The notes: generated by a model not told the origin, from the letters alone. 44,968 nucleotides of DNA from Bacteroidales bacterium (GCA_019416425.1 DXXK01000019.1:1-44968), one strand, 5' to 3'; positions 24,325-33,177 are shown, counted from the first letter of the stretch. Made by a program: numbers and translations.

Positions 24325-24621
24325 TCAGGTTATATAATCGTTGTTGTTGTGTGGTCTAAGACTGACAAGAAGACGGTTCAGCTGCTGGTGATCCACCTGA
24401 AAGCCGTGGCCGAAGGATGATTCGATCTCGGAACAACGGGCCGGATCGAGGAAACAACCAGACTCGACAGTATGAGGTCACCAATCGTCTACCTCACTGT
24501 TGGCCGTCAGAGCATGACAGACCAATACAGCATTGTCTCCATGTTCATTGAATTTGCCATAGGTATGATATGCTATTGTCAGACCGGCATCTATTCTTAC
24601 ATTCCCAGCTGAAACGGCGAG
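24325..24621 (-). pseudogene. metX: Remnant of homoserine O-acetyltransferase (metX)
   Basis: One minus-strand frame reads AGLTIAYHTYGKFNEHGDN, then AVLVCHALTANSEVDDW, then a TGA stop, then PHTVESGCFLDPAR, joined to CSEIESSFGHGFQVDHQQL and ending at a stop at 24325. The first part is the MetX N-terminal beta-strand and HALTANS region. The TGA falls where the family has a second Trp (WWP), so it looks like a TGG to TGA mutation. The part after FLDPAR matches the MetX C-terminus around the catalytic His (GHD.FL..). About 250 residues in between, including the catalytic Ser and Asp, are missing. There is no start codon and an in-frame stop lies just upstream. It fills most of the otherwise gene-free stretch between GH29 and the phosphatase gene. 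Confidence 0.75.
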
Positions 24622-24645
24622 TTACAACGGTAGTTTTCGGCTCCA

Positions 24646-25170
24646 TCAATTACCCGTTATGGCATGGTACAATGTATGCGTTGCATCCTCCAGCATGTCC
24701 AGAACCAATTCGAAACCCTCGGAACCTTCATAATATGGGTCGGGAACATGGTCATAACGCTTGTTGGCTGCATTGGTAAAGAATTCCGACATCATCACAA
24801 CCTTGTCGCGGCACCGGACAGTGGGTGCCATGTCCCGCAGCCGGTGTAGATTAGAACTGTCCATGGCAACTATCATGTCGAAATCATCGAAGTCAAAAGG
24901 CTTGACCTGACGGGCCCGATGTGTCAGATTATACCCGCGACGGCGGGCATGCAGCCGCATGCGGTCGTCCGGAAACTGCCCGGCATGGCCTCCGTATAAT
25001 CCGGCGGAGTCCAATTCAAAACGGTCTTCATCGCTATGACCGATCACCTCCTGACGCATCAGTTCCTCGGCCGCTGGCGACCGGCATATATTTCCAAGGC
25101 AGACAAACAACAGACGGACCGGCTCCTTACGCTCATAGCGGTCCTGCAGATTCTTCAAAACTTTTTCCAT
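24646..25170 (-). CDS. Low-molecular-weight protein-tyrosine phosphatase
   Basis: A 174-aa cytoplasmic phosphatase. The P-loop is CLGNICRS (nucleophile C24, R30, S31) and the general acid lies in VPDPYYEG. A ~17-residue N-terminal extension (MEKVLKNLQDRYERKEP) precedes the usual family start. Such enzymes dephosphorylate tyrosine kinases of capsule synthesis or other phosphoproteins; no kinase or capsule gene adjoins, so the substrate is open. It starts 43 bp after miaA and is likely in the same minus-strand run. The fold and active site are clear. Confidence 0.92.
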   Translation of the reverse strand: MEKVLKNLQDRYERKEPVRLLFVCLGNICRSPAAEELMRQEVIGHSDEDRFELDSAGLYGGHAGQFPDDRMRLHARRRGYNLTHRARQVKPFDFDDFDMIVAMDSSNLHRLRDMAPTVRCRDKVVMMSEFFTNAANKRYDHVPDPYYEGSEGFELVLDMLEDATHTLYHAITGN

Positions 25171-25213
25171 ATTAACACAACCTTAATCCATTGATTCGAT
25201 AATGACGAGACCT

Positions 25214-26167
25214 CTACTCAGCTGTCTCTTCCGCCATAAGCCTGCGCACCTCTCCGAGGAAATCCTGCGTCGGCATATCATACGGCAGCCAGTGAATGGG
25301 TGTGCCTCTTTTCACCATGCCACGGAACCAGGTCATCTGACGTTTGGCAAACTGATGGATTGCCGTCTCAAGCTGAGCGTACATTTCCTCGTATCTCAAC
25401 CTGCCGATTGCATATAAAGTTACGTACTTATACTCAAGTCCATAATATATCAGGGCCTCGGCAGCAATCCCGGAATCAAGCAGCTTTCTGACTTCCTCTA
25501 TCATTCCCTCGTCAAGCCGCTGGCGGAGACGCGCGCTGATTCTGGCACGTCTCGCATAACGTGGAATGTCCAGACCTATAACCGTACAGTGTAACCGCCT
25601 GGCACCTTGATAGGTTGTCTCCTTGGCTTCTTCAGGATGCTGCCGGTAATATTCCTGGATTTCGATGGCACGGATGGCACGCGCCTTCGTGTCGATATCC
25701 GTTATGTTGTGCAATGCCTTGTAACCTCTCAGAATCTCGGCCAGTTCATCCAAGGTGTATGCCGACAGTTCCATGCGCAACTGCGGATTTTCAGGGACTT
25801 CAGGCAATACAACTCCCCTCAATGCATTCTCTACATACATTCCTGTGCCTCCGCACACCACAGGCACCCGGCCCCGATGGCGTACGGCATCGTATGCCTT
25901 ATGGAACTCCTGTAGATATTGATGGAGGTTATATTTCTGTCCGGCTTCGCAGATGTCGATAATATGATACGGAATATCACCGTAATCCTCGAGATCCTTG
26001 CCAGTGCCCAGGTCCATGCCGCGGTATACCTGACGGGAATCAGCCGAGATTATCTCGCCGCCAAGCATTCCGGCCACCTCAACGGCACGCCGGGTCTTGC
26101 CGCATGCCGTGGGACCAACTATGGCCACTGCCGGGCCACTGTAGGATGCTGCGTTCAACGACGCCAC
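25214..26167 (-). CDS. miaA: tRNA dimethylallyltransferase
   Basis: A 317-aa enzyme that transfers a dimethylallyl group to N6 of A37 in tRNAs reading UNN codons. The P-loop GPTACGKT is at residues 18-25, SADSRQVYRGMDLGTGK follows, and the active-site loop GGTGMYVENALRG is mid-protein; QMTWFRGM near the C-terminus is a family motif. It overlaps the upstream membrane-protein gene by 13 bp (26155-26167), so coupling is likely. Bacteroidota commonly encode more than one MiaA; whether this is the only copy cannot be told here. Confidence 0.95.
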   Translation of the reverse strand: MASLNAASYSGPAVAIVGPTACGKTRRAVEVAGMLGGEIISADSRQVYRGMDLGTGKDLEDYGDIPYHIIDICEAGQKYNLHQYLQEFHKAYDAVRHRGRVPVVCGGTGMYVENALRGVVLPEVPENPQLRMELSAYTLDELAEILRGYKALHNITDIDTKARAIRAIEIQEYYRQHPEEAKETTYQGARRLHCTVIGLDIPRYARRARISARLRQRLDEGMIEEVRKLLDSGIAAEALIYYGLEYKYVTLYAIGRLRYEEMYAQLETAIHQFAKRQMTWFRGMVKRGTPIHWLPYDMPTQDFLGEVRRLMAEETAE

Positions 26168-27510
26168 GGCATTTCCTTCTTTTGTTTGCCGAACTTCTGC
26201 AGGAAACGGCGCATGTGGAATCCCTTGGCATCGCTATTGGACATGGCTACGCGTATCCACTTGTCGTCCTGGAAATCGTAGTCGTTGTTACGGATTTCCT
26301 CAAGCGTGTACGAAGGCTGGTAAGACTTTGCCTTGATCTTGCGATAGCCTCGGTCATCAAATATCTTCTGCGTCAGCACAATCGTAGTCATACGCGATAT
26401 ATCGCCCAGAAAGATGTTCGATAGCAACGTGGGACTTGAGTTATAGATGTGCTTGATACGGTCGAAATCCATCCACTCGCCCTCAAGTCTCAGTCCGGAA
26501 TGATCCTCGGGCTTTCCGTCAAGGAAATAGAAATACCGCAACAGACTGTGTTTGGCCATGTCCGGATTCTTGCGTCCGAAGAAGAAACGGAGATGACCCG
26601 GCACATTCACCATCTTGTTCACGATGCTGTTCACCTCGCTGGTAGTGATACCGTTCACATTGCGCTTGGTCACGAACGGAGTGTCTATTATATGACGGTA
26701 TGGCATCTTAGGATCCAAAATCTTAGAGTTTACATAGATGCTGTTCCCACAGATCACATATATACGCAGATATGTCTTGGTAGTCATGTCGCTCAACTCC
26801 TCCTCCGTGATGATGTTGCCTTGCTCCTTCAGGTCGAGATAGATGCTGTAGTAACGCGCGGCGAAGTATATCTCGTCTATAACGATGCACAGCAGGTTCA
26901 GCCAGAAGTATACATACCAGTCGCGTGTATTGACGTCGGCCGACTTATCGTAGTAGGTAAAATAATATGCCCATACGATTACCGATGTCACAAGAAACAG
27001 GAAGAACAGGTTCAACAGCTGTACTTTGCTTTCACGATGCAGCAGCTGTCCGAAACGCCCCCTGTCGATTGAAAAGCCGTTCTTGAACTTACAGTCGTTG
27101 CAGAACGACAGCGTATTGCCTCGGAGCAGTACGATGCCTACCACCACGCAGAATATGGGGTTCAGCAGCAACGAAGGGATGTAAGGAGGATAAAAGAAGG
27201 TCAGTTCCTTGGGCAAATCCACGAGGCCCCATATGTACAGGATATTGATGACAATGGTCACGAACGCATAGATGATCATGCTGTAGAACAGAGCATATAC
27301 CACAAGCATGCACGAGGGGTTGGGCGACAGCCTGTCGTTATACAATAATGTATATAAAGTGGCCGCGCCTATCAACGTGACTATCGGCGAGAAATAGTAC
27401 GGCAGGACATAGGACAGGAACATCGCGAGCAACACGATGAGCAATCCTAAGCTCAGGTTCCTCCAGAAACTGAACAGCCGTGAACTATTTACTTTATCAA
27501 AATCCTGCAT
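26155..27510 (-). CDS. Multi-pass membrane protein of unknown function
   Basis: A 451-aa protein. Residues 1-235 contain about six hydrophobic helices (e.g. LGLLIVLLAMFLSYVLPYYF, VVYALFYSMIIYAFVTIVIN, FLFLVTSVIVWAYYFTYY). A cytosolic loop carries a CxxC pair (LSFCNDCKFKNGFS, residues ~135-148) that could bind metal or form a disulfide. Residues ~240-451 are a soluble basic domain rich in Arg/Lys near the end (FLQKFGKQKKEMPWRR), with YLRIYVICGNSIYVNS at its start. I do not recognise the family. It overlaps miaA by 13 bp, suggesting co-expression, and follows DPP IV by 36 bp on the same strand. Confidence 0.78.
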   Translation of the reverse strand: MQDFDKVNSSRLFSFWRNLSLGLLIVLLAMFLSYVLPYYFSPIVTLIGAATLYTLLYNDRLSPNPSCMLVVYALFYSMIIYAFVTIVINILYIWGLVDLPKELTFFYPPYIPSLLLNPIFCVVVGIVLLRGNTLSFCNDCKFKNGFSIDRGRFGQLLHRESKVQLLNLFFLFLVTSVIVWAYYFTYYDKSADVNTRDWYVYFWLNLLCIVIDEIYFAARYYSIYLDLKEQGNIITEEELSDMTTKTYLRIYVICGNSIYVNSKILDPKMPYRHIIDTPFVTKRNVNGITTSEVNSIVNKMVNVPGHLRFFFGRKNPDMAKHSLLRYFYFLDGKPEDHSGLRLEGEWMDFDRIKHIYNSSPTLLSNIFLGDISRMTTIVLTQKIFDDRGYRKIKAKSYQPSYTLEEIRNNDYDFQDDKWIRVAMSNSDAKGFHMRRFLQKFGKQKKEMPWRR

Positions 27511-27546
27511 TATTGTTCATAAAAAGTTCTGTCACCTCAGTTTACA

Positions 27547-29730
27547 TCAAAGCCTTGTATCCAGGAAATCCACAATCTTGCGGAACAGCATCGTACGCGC
27601 GTTACACATGGGCAGACTGTGCTCGAAGCCGGTCAGGGCCATCATGTCGAACAGCTGACCTTCGGAATACAGTTTGGATGCATACTTCAATGTATTATAG
27701 AAGTGGACATTGTCGTCGCTTGTGCCGGACATGATCAGCAGTCGGCTCTTGACGTTGGCGGTGCGGTTCAGCGCCGATGATGTCTCGTAACCCGTAGGAT
27801 TCTGCTGAGGTGTCGACATATATCTTTCCGTGTAGATCGAGTCATAGAAATGCCAGTCGGCAACAGGGGCCATGGCCACACCTGCCTTAAACGGGCTCTT
27901 GGGATCGCCCAGCTCCATCAGGGTCATGTATCCGCCATAGCTCCAGCCGAAACATGCCATACGCTGAGCATCGATGTATGACTGGCCGGAGAGCCATCTT
28001 GCTGCTGCCAGCTGGTCCTCCGTCTCAAGGATACCGAGTTTCTTATATACGCAGGTTGACCATGCGCGGTCTCGGTTGCCGGTGCCGCGTCCATCCACCG
28101 CGACAACGACATATCCCTGTGACGCAAGATAGTAAATACCTTCCATTCGCCATGCGTTCAGGACCTCCTGCGAGTCGGGGCCGTTGTACTGGTACATAAG
28201 CAACGGATATTTTCTACCTGGATCAAAACCGTTGGGCTTGATCATGAAGGCGTTCATATCCTGTCCGAGGGCATTGGGAATCTGCAGGAACTCCTTATGC
28301 GGAGCGGAGGCATACTTGGCCGCGTATTCCGCATTATTCTCTACCTCTACCAATGTCTTGCCACGGTTGTCGCAGAGAGTGTAGACAGTAGGAGTCAGTG
28401 CATTGCTATAGGAACGGAGATAGTACTTGCACCCCTTGCTGAACCATGCGCTCTCCGTACCGGGCTGGTTGTCGAGCATCGTCACCTTGCCCTTGACATC
28501 GACCGATGCGATATTGCGATTGATCGGACCGAGCTGGGTTGTGCGGATATAGACCATTCCGGTCTGCGGGTCGCGTCCGTAATAATCCGTTACGTTCCAG
28601 TCGCCCCGTGTCAGCGTGCGGCGCAGGTTGCCGCTGTAGTCGTACTCATAAAGATGACGGTAGCCGCTCCTCTCGCTGCCGATCACGAAGGTATTCTTGC
28701 CGTAGTCAACCATCTGGTAGGCCGACGGACTCAACCAAGCGTCGCTCTTGTCGGTATAGACCAGACGCGCCACAGTGCTTCCGGGATTCACGCTGTAGAG
28801 ACGCAGGTCGTTCTGGTCACGGTTCAGGACCATGACCATCAGGTTCTTGCCGTCTCCGTCGAAGTCGATTGCGGGCACGTAGTCCTTCCCTATCTCCAGG
28901 TCCATCACCTTAGTGGTCTGGTTCTCGACATTGTACGCCAGCACCTGTACTGTGGAATTGGGCGAGCCTGCCAGGGGGTATTTGTAGGAATAGGCTTCGG
29001 GATAGACATCCGACAGAGGCTTGTCCTCGCAGTACGACTTGTAGATATCGAAATTGTAGACAGGCACTTCGCTCTCGTCAAACTTGATGTAGGCAAGGGT
29101 ATTGTCATCCTTGCTCCAGCGCATTGCCGTCTGCATGCCGAATTCCTCCTCGTAGGCCCAGTCCGGGATTCCGTTTATGATCTTACGCTCGGCGCCATCC
29201 TTGGTGATGGCCTTCTCTGAGCCGTAGTCCAGATTTGCAATCCATATATTGTTGTCGCGCATATACGCCACCTGGCGTCCGTCGTGGCAAAGCGTGGCTC
29301 CGCGCTGAGGACCACCGGTGGATACACGCTGGATTGTGCCCCGGAAAGTATCATACACATAGTATTGAGCCGTGAACGAATGTCGGTAGATTTTCTTCAC
29401 ATCGTTCCACAACAATACCTTGCGTCCGTTTTCCGATACGGTATACCCGTCGAAGTCATCAATCTTTACCTCGCCCTTCTGGTTGTCGAGCGAGAACAAG
29501 GTTCCGGTCTTCTTGCCGGTCTTGAAGCTGAAGATCTCGATGCTGCGGCCGTCATCGGAGATGGCGGTGTAGGACACCCCGTCGTTCATCGGTATCGGAG
29601 TCTTGACCGATGCCGGGCGCGTCAGGTCAGGCTGGCAGTAATCCTGCGGCGTCAGCGGTGCCGCCAGGCTGCCGGCCACTCCGACAGCCATGGCGCCCAT
29701 CACACTGTATATTCGCGATTTGTTGTTCAT
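27547..29730 (-). CDS. Secreted dipeptidyl peptidase IV (S9B)
   Basis: A 727-aa exported serine peptidase that removes X-Pro or X-Ala dipeptides from N-termini. It has a Sec signal peptide (MNNKSRIYSVMGAMAVGVAGSLAA), an eight-bladed propeller, then the alpha/beta hydrolase domain. The catalytic triad is S597 (GWSYGGY), D672 (GTSDDNVHF) and H704 (GFEHSLP), with spacing close to human DPP IV. The double-Glu motif DWAYEEEFG that holds the substrate amino terminus is present. The frame is open to 29928 but the ATG at 29730 starts the signal peptide; the extra 66 codons overlap the proS end and are unlikely to be used. It starts 16 bp after proS. Confidence 0.94.
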   Translation of the reverse strand: MNNKSRIYSVMGAMAVGVAGSLAAPLTPQDYCQPDLTRPASVKTPIPMNDGVSYTAISDDGRSIEIFSFKTGKKTGTLFSLDNQKGEVKIDDFDGYTVSENGRKVLLWNDVKKIYRHSFTAQYYVYDTFRGTIQRVSTGGPQRGATLCHDGRQVAYMRDNNIWIANLDYGSEKAITKDGAERKIINGIPDWAYEEEFGMQTAMRWSKDDNTLAYIKFDESEVPVYNFDIYKSYCEDKPLSDVYPEAYSYKYPLAGSPNSTVQVLAYNVENQTTKVMDLEIGKDYVPAIDFDGDGKNLMVMVLNRDQNDLRLYSVNPGSTVARLVYTDKSDAWLSPSAYQMVDYGKNTFVIGSERSGYRHLYEYDYSGNLRRTLTRGDWNVTDYYGRDPQTGMVYIRTTQLGPINRNIASVDVKGKVTMLDNQPGTESAWFSKGCKYYLRSYSNALTPTVYTLCDNRGKTLVEVENNAEYAAKYASAPHKEFLQIPNALGQDMNAFMIKPNGFDPGRKYPLLMYQYNGPDSQEVLNAWRMEGIYYLASQGYVVVAVDGRGTGNRDRAWSTCVYKKLGILETEDQLAAARWLSGQSYIDAQRMACFGWSYGGYMTLMELGDPKSPFKAGVAMAPVADWHFYDSIYTERYMSTPQQNPTGYETSSALNRTANVKSRLLIMSGTSDDNVHFYNTLKYASKLYSEGQLFDMMALTGFEHSLPMCNARTMLFRKIVDFLDTRL

Positions 29731-29746
29731 GGTCGTCACAGCTTCA

Positions 29747-31228
29747 TTAATAACTGCGTGCAAAGAGCACTCGGCACTTGGAGGTCTTGCCTGTAAGCAT
29801 GTCCACGCCCGGAGTCTTGTCACCCTCGAACGGAACGCAACGGATCGTGGCCTTGGTCTCCTCCTTGATACGGGCCTCTGTCTCGGGAGTGCCGTCCCAA
29901 TGTGCCAGGATGAAGTAGCCTTCGTCAAGGCGTTTCTTGAAGTCGTCGTAGTTGTCTACCTCGACGGTACGCTCCTTCAGGCGTTTAGCCGCACGGTCGT
30001 ACAGCGCCTTCTGGATATCCTCCAGCTCGTTGACTATGCGGTCCTCAATGCCTTCGAACGGCACGGTCTCCTTCTCGAGCGTGTCGCGACGCATCAGCTC
30101 GACGGTCCCCTCCTCCAGGTCTCGCTGGCCAACGGCCAGACGTACCGGAACCCCCTTGACCTCGTAGTCGGCGAACTTGAAGCCTGGACGACGGTTGTCG
30201 GCGTCATCGTACTTCACGCTGATGCTGCGGGCGCGCAGTGCGTCGACCAGCGGGATGACTTTCTCCGAGATGGCTTTCAGGCCCTCCTCGTTCTTGTATA
30301 TCGGAACGATAACCACCTGGATGGGAGCCAGATGCGGAGGTAGCACCAAACCATTATCATCGCTGTGCGTCATAATCAATGCGCCCATCAGACGAGTCGA
30401 GACACCCCATGATGTTGCCCAGACATATTCGGGCTGGTTGTCCTTGTTCATGAACGTCACGTCGAAGGCCTTGGCGAAGTTCTGACCCAGGAAGTGCGAG
30501 GTTCCGGATTGCAGAGCCTTCCCGTCCTGCATCATTGCCTCGATGGTATACGTATCGATTGCGCCGGCGAAACGCTCGGTCTCGGACTTGACACCCTGCA
30601 CAACCGGGATGGCCATATAGTCCTTGGCGAAAGTGGCGTAGACGCCGAGCATCTTCTGGGCCTCGGCCTCGGCCTCCTCGCGGGTGGCGTGGGCGGTATG
30701 GCCCTCCTGCCACAGGAACTCGGCCGTACGCAGGAACATACGTGTACGCATCTCCCAGCGCATCACGTTGGCCCACTGGTTGATCAACAACGGCAGGTCA
30801 CGGTATGAATGTATCCAGTTTTTGTATGTGTTCCAGATGATGGTCTCGGAGGTGGGACGGATTATCAGTTCCTCCTCCAGCTTGGCCTCGGGGTCCACCA
30901 CTACGCCGTTGCCCTCGGGGTCCGTCTTGAGTCGGTAGTGTGTTACAACCGCACATTCCTTGGCGAATCCCTCCACATGGTCGGCCTCGCGGCTCAGGAA
31001 GGACTTAGGAATCAGCAACGGGAAATAAGCGTTCTGATGGCCGGTGGCTTTGAACATGTCGTCCAGCTGACGCTGCATCTTCTCCCAGATGGCATAACCG
31101 TAAGGCTTGATCACCATACAGCCGCGGACGGCTGACTGCTCGGCCAGATCGGCCTTGACAACCAACTCATTGTACCATTGCGAATAGTTATCCGCTCTCT
31201 TCGTGAAATTCTTTAGTTCTTTTGCCAT
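29747..31228 (-). CDS. proS: Prolyl-tRNA synthetase, type 3 (archaeal/eukaryotic-like)
   Basis: A 493-aa class II aminoacyl-tRNA synthetase charging tRNA-Pro. Class II motif 2 is in RWEMRTRMFLRTAEFLWQEG. It lacks the INS editing insertion of E. coli-type ProS and has the C-terminal extension of the eukaryote-like type (ending SKCRVLFARSY), as is usual in Bacteroidota. A -7-like box lies ~85 bp upstream (31318-31311). DPP IV follows 16 bp after the stop and may be co-transcribed, which would join a housekeeping gene with a secreted peptidase. Confidence 0.96.
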   Translation of the reverse strand: MAKELKNFTKRADNYSQWYNELVVKADLAEQSAVRGCMVIKPYGYAIWEKMQRQLDDMFKATGHQNAYFPLLIPKSFLSREADHVEGFAKECAVVTHYRLKTDPEGNGVVVDPEAKLEEELIIRPTSETIIWNTYKNWIHSYRDLPLLINQWANVMRWEMRTRMFLRTAEFLWQEGHTAHATREEAEAEAQKMLGVYATFAKDYMAIPVVQGVKSETERFAGAIDTYTIEAMMQDGKALQSGTSHFLGQNFAKAFDVTFMNKDNQPEYVWATSWGVSTRLMGALIMTHSDDNGLVLPPHLAPIQVVIVPIYKNEEGLKAISEKVIPLVDALRARSISVKYDDADNRRPGFKFADYEVKGVPVRLAVGQRDLEEGTVELMRRDTLEKETVPFEGIEDRIVNELEDIQKALYDRAAKRLKERTVEVDNYDDFKKRLDEGYFILAHWDGTPETEARIKEETKATIRCVPFEGDKTPGVDMLTGKTSKCRVLFARSY

Positions 31229-31310
31229 ATTGCGTCAAATATCATATCTCGCCTGAACCCTACTGCTACAGTCCTGAACAAGATATGAATCTCTTTTCGT
31301 AAACAATGAG

Positions 31311-31318
31311 CAAAATTA
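31311..31318 (-). promoter_or_regulatory. -7-like element upstream of proS
   Basis: TAATTTTG on the minus strand matches TAnnTTTG, ~83 bp upstream of the proS start and just beyond the DUF4293 terminator. No -33 TTTG at a proper distance. Confidence 0.45.
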
Positions 31319-31367
31319 ATAAAACTTACGCTTTTTTGCTAATAATTTGGTGATTTTTTATCTGAAA

Positions 31368-31404
31368 GGCACCGTAAAATCGCTAAATTGCATTTTACAG
31401 TGCC
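31368..31404 (-). terminator. Hairpin terminator after the DUF4293 gene
   Basis: On the minus strand GGCACTGTAAAAT pairs with ATTTTACGGTGCC (13 bp with one U-G wobble, 11-nt loop), preceded by A5 and followed by TTTC. It lies ~30 bp past the stop at 31435. On the plus strand the wobble becomes a C-A mismatch, so the minus strand is the working direction. Confidence 0.75.
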
Positions 31405-31434
31405 TTTTTGGGTGGTAATTAGCTATACCCTGTG

Positions 31435-31905
31435 TCAACGCAGTCGGTCGGCGGCCTTGAGCTTGCGCTCGTCGGAGCGGATGCGCCCATAGGCCAGGTA
31501 CGCCGCGATGATGGTCAGGAATGGTGCCAATGCAAGCGATGACCAGCTGACCGTAGCACCATCGAAGGCCGTGTAACCCAGCATCCCGGCAATCACTGCC
31601 GTGGCTACTGCGAACAGTATTGAAATCCAGCACAATGACTTCTGAAGCTTTAGGTTCCTGAAGCAGAATATCGCTATGAACGGAATGAGCATGCTCATCA
31701 ACGACACGATGAACAACGACCATGTGCGGAGCACGAACCCCGTCATGCCTCCCTCCGTGACCTCCCCTTCAATCTCGAAACCGAATGTCGTGAAATTGCA
31801 CGTATAATCCGGCAACTGTATCTGTCCAAGCGAACAGAATGTGAAGCAACCCATCAACGCGGCCGCTATCAGCAGCAGTACCGACTGCCATCTCTGTATT
31901 ACCAT
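31435..31905 (-). CDS. DUF4293 membrane protein
   Basis: A 156-aa inner-membrane protein with four predicted helices (residues ~8-27, ~60-80, ~88-110, ~118-138) and a short charged C-terminus. The start MVIQRWQSVLLLIAAALMG is typical of the Bacteroidota DUF4293 family, whose role is unknown. The -7 box TAACTTTG is ~40 bp upstream and a strong terminator follows, so it is a monocistronic unit. Confidence 0.85.
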   Translation of the reverse strand: MVIQRWQSVLLLIAAALMGCFTFCSLGQIQLPDYTCNFTTFGFEIEGEVTEGGMTGFVLRTWSLFIVSLMSMLIPFIAIFCFRNLKLQKSLCWISILFAVATAVIAGMLGYTAFDGATVSWSSLALAPFLTIIAAYLAYGRIRSDERKLKAADRLR

Positions 31906-31943
31906 ATCTCGTATCTTGTTATGTGTTTATTCATGCGGGTCTG

Positions 31944-31951
31944 CAAAGTTA
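31944..31951 (-). promoter_or_regulatory. -7 promoter element of the DUF4293 gene
   Basis: TAACTTTG on the minus strand, 39 bp upstream of the start at 31905. No -33 TTTG at 19-21 bp. It is the same octamer as in the sigma-operon promoter. Confidence 0.55.
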
Positions 31952-32235
31952 GTAAAAAATTTTCAGTTATCGTGAATTTGTTGCATGTGGAAATCTTTAT
32001 CGGTCCATGTTGAACAATTACACATGGTCACATGTTGTGTAGATGTGGCCGGAATGAAATCCGGTTGCACAAGTCGAAAGAACCCGTTTCTTTCTGCATT
32101 GACATTTGCGGATTTCTCCGTTCTCTTCACTCCCAATGTCACCGACCAGGTGGTCGATGTCTTCCGTTTGACGAAAGCATGTGAATTCCCGCAAGTGTCA
32201 ATTAATTTTTCAGCCAACACTAAGACATCTTGATT
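31952..32235. other. Intergenic region between divergent DUF4293 and flavin reductase genes
   Basis: Apart from the DUF4293 -7 box at its left edge, this stretch holds no gene I can support. Short frames exist on both strands (82-85 codons) but overlap each other and show no family features. There is no clear TAnnTTTG box for the rightward gene, and only minor dyads (e.g. GACCA-GG-TGGTC near 32145). Confidence 0.5.
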
Positions 32236-32733
32236 ATGGACACCACTGTACTGTACAATCTGACTTACGGGCTCTATATTGTCGGGGCCTTCTACGAGGG
32301 GCGCGCCGTAGGCTGCACCATCAACACATGCTTTCAGGTCACAAGCCAGAATCCGTTAATCGCCATCTGCCTGAACAAGAACAACTACACACTGGAGGCC
32401 GTACGTCAGACCAAGCGGTTCTCGCTGTCCATACTTGCCGAGGACTCCGACCCGATGGTGATAGGCCGTTTCGGATTCACGTCGAGCCGCGACACAGATA
32501 AATACGAGATTTTCGGGATGGAGGTCATCGACATGACACCTTGCGTCAAGGGCAAATTCGCAGGCCGTCTGATTCTGGAGGCCGAGCAGTTCGTGGACTG
32601 CGAGACTCACTTCATCGTGGTGGCACGGCTTATAGACACTGTCCCCGGTTCAGGCACGCCGATGACTTACGCTTACTACCACAACGTAATCAAGGGCTCC
32701 GCTCCCAAGAACGCTCCTACCTTCCGCGGCTGA
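32236..32733 (+). CDS. Flavin reductase family flavoprotein
   Basis: A 165-aa FMN-binding split-barrel protein (flavin_reduct family). The N-terminus LYNLTYGLYIVGAFYEGRAVG and CTINTCFQVTSQNPLIAICLNKNNYT form the FMN site; the C-terminus GTPMTYAYYHNVIKGSAPKNAPTF is typical of the Bacteroidota/clostridial group in which a rubredoxin-like domain often follows. Here the chain stops right after that segment, so it would need a separate electron partner. The ATG at 32236 is chosen over an upstream TTG at 32230. It probably serves in oxidative-stress or flavin-transfer chemistry; the partner is unknown. Confidence 0.88.
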   Translation: MDTTVLYNLTYGLYIVGAFYEGRAVGCTINTCFQVTSQNPLIAICLNKNNYTLEAVRQTKRFSLSILAEDSDPMVIGRFGFTSSRDTDKYEIFGMEVIDMTPCVKGKFAGRLILEAEQFVDCETHFIVVARLIDTVPGSGTPMTYAYYHNVIKGSAPKNAPTFRG

Positions 32734-32748
32734 TATAAATATACGGTT

Positions 32749-33177
32749 TTATCTACCGTATTTCCTTAGTCTGTTCCACGACGGGAGACCACGGACAAGA
32801 TGAATCAATGCAGTTAGACTCATGGCTATGCCAAGTCCGTAATGCCACAGTCCAAGATGCGGAATCTTGACCGGAGACAGCAGCTTGACAGTTCCGGTAA
32901 GCATAGTGGCTATGAAAAAGATTATCAACAGCCAGGTGTCGGCATAGAACCATCTGAACTTTCGTTTCATGGCACTGAGCATATTATGGAATTCGCACCA
33001 ATGGATACATAAAAGTATGGTCATAGCATATCCGAAGATCCAGTGGACTACCTTTAATGCACCACGTGGCTGGACAATGATTCCATGACTCTTAAGATGC
33101 AGGATTATACCGGTAATCAGCGTTGCGGCAAAGGCTATAACCAATGCCATGCCTAAGTTTGCTTTAGTCTTCATCAT
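32749..33177 (-). CDS. DUF4405-like four-helix membrane protein
   Basis: A 142-aa protein with four predicted transmembrane helices. Histidines sit in or near the helices (GIILHLKSHG, KVVHWIFGY, CIHWCEFH, LWHYGLGI, ALIHLVRG), a spacing suggestive of cytochrome-b-like haem ligation, as assumed for DUF4405. It converges on the flavin reductase gene with only 15 bp between stops. A membrane redox role is possible. The start is ATG 33177 or 33174 (MM). The promoter is not clear. Confidence 0.78.
   Translation of the reverse strand: MMKTKANLGMALVIAFAATLITGIILHLKSHGIIVQPRGALKVVHWIFGYAMTILLCIHWCEFHNMLSAMKRKFRWFYADTWLLIIFFIATMLTGTVKLLSPVKIPHLGLWHYGLGIAMSLTALIHLVRGLPSWNRLRKYGR

Noticed and set aside
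28297..29220. A 307-codon plus-strand open frame inside the DPP IV gene
   Set aside because: Antisense shadow; the DPP IV triad and propeller are intact in the opposite strand.
29731..29928. 66-codon N-terminal extension of the DPP IV reading frame
   Set aside because: It overlaps the 3' end of proS, is Arg/Pro-rich, and would bury the clear signal peptide that starts at 29730.
31963..32233. Short open frames of 82-85 codons on both strands before the flavin reductase gene
   Set aside because: They overlap each other, lack ribosome sites and family features; the region is treated as intergenic.
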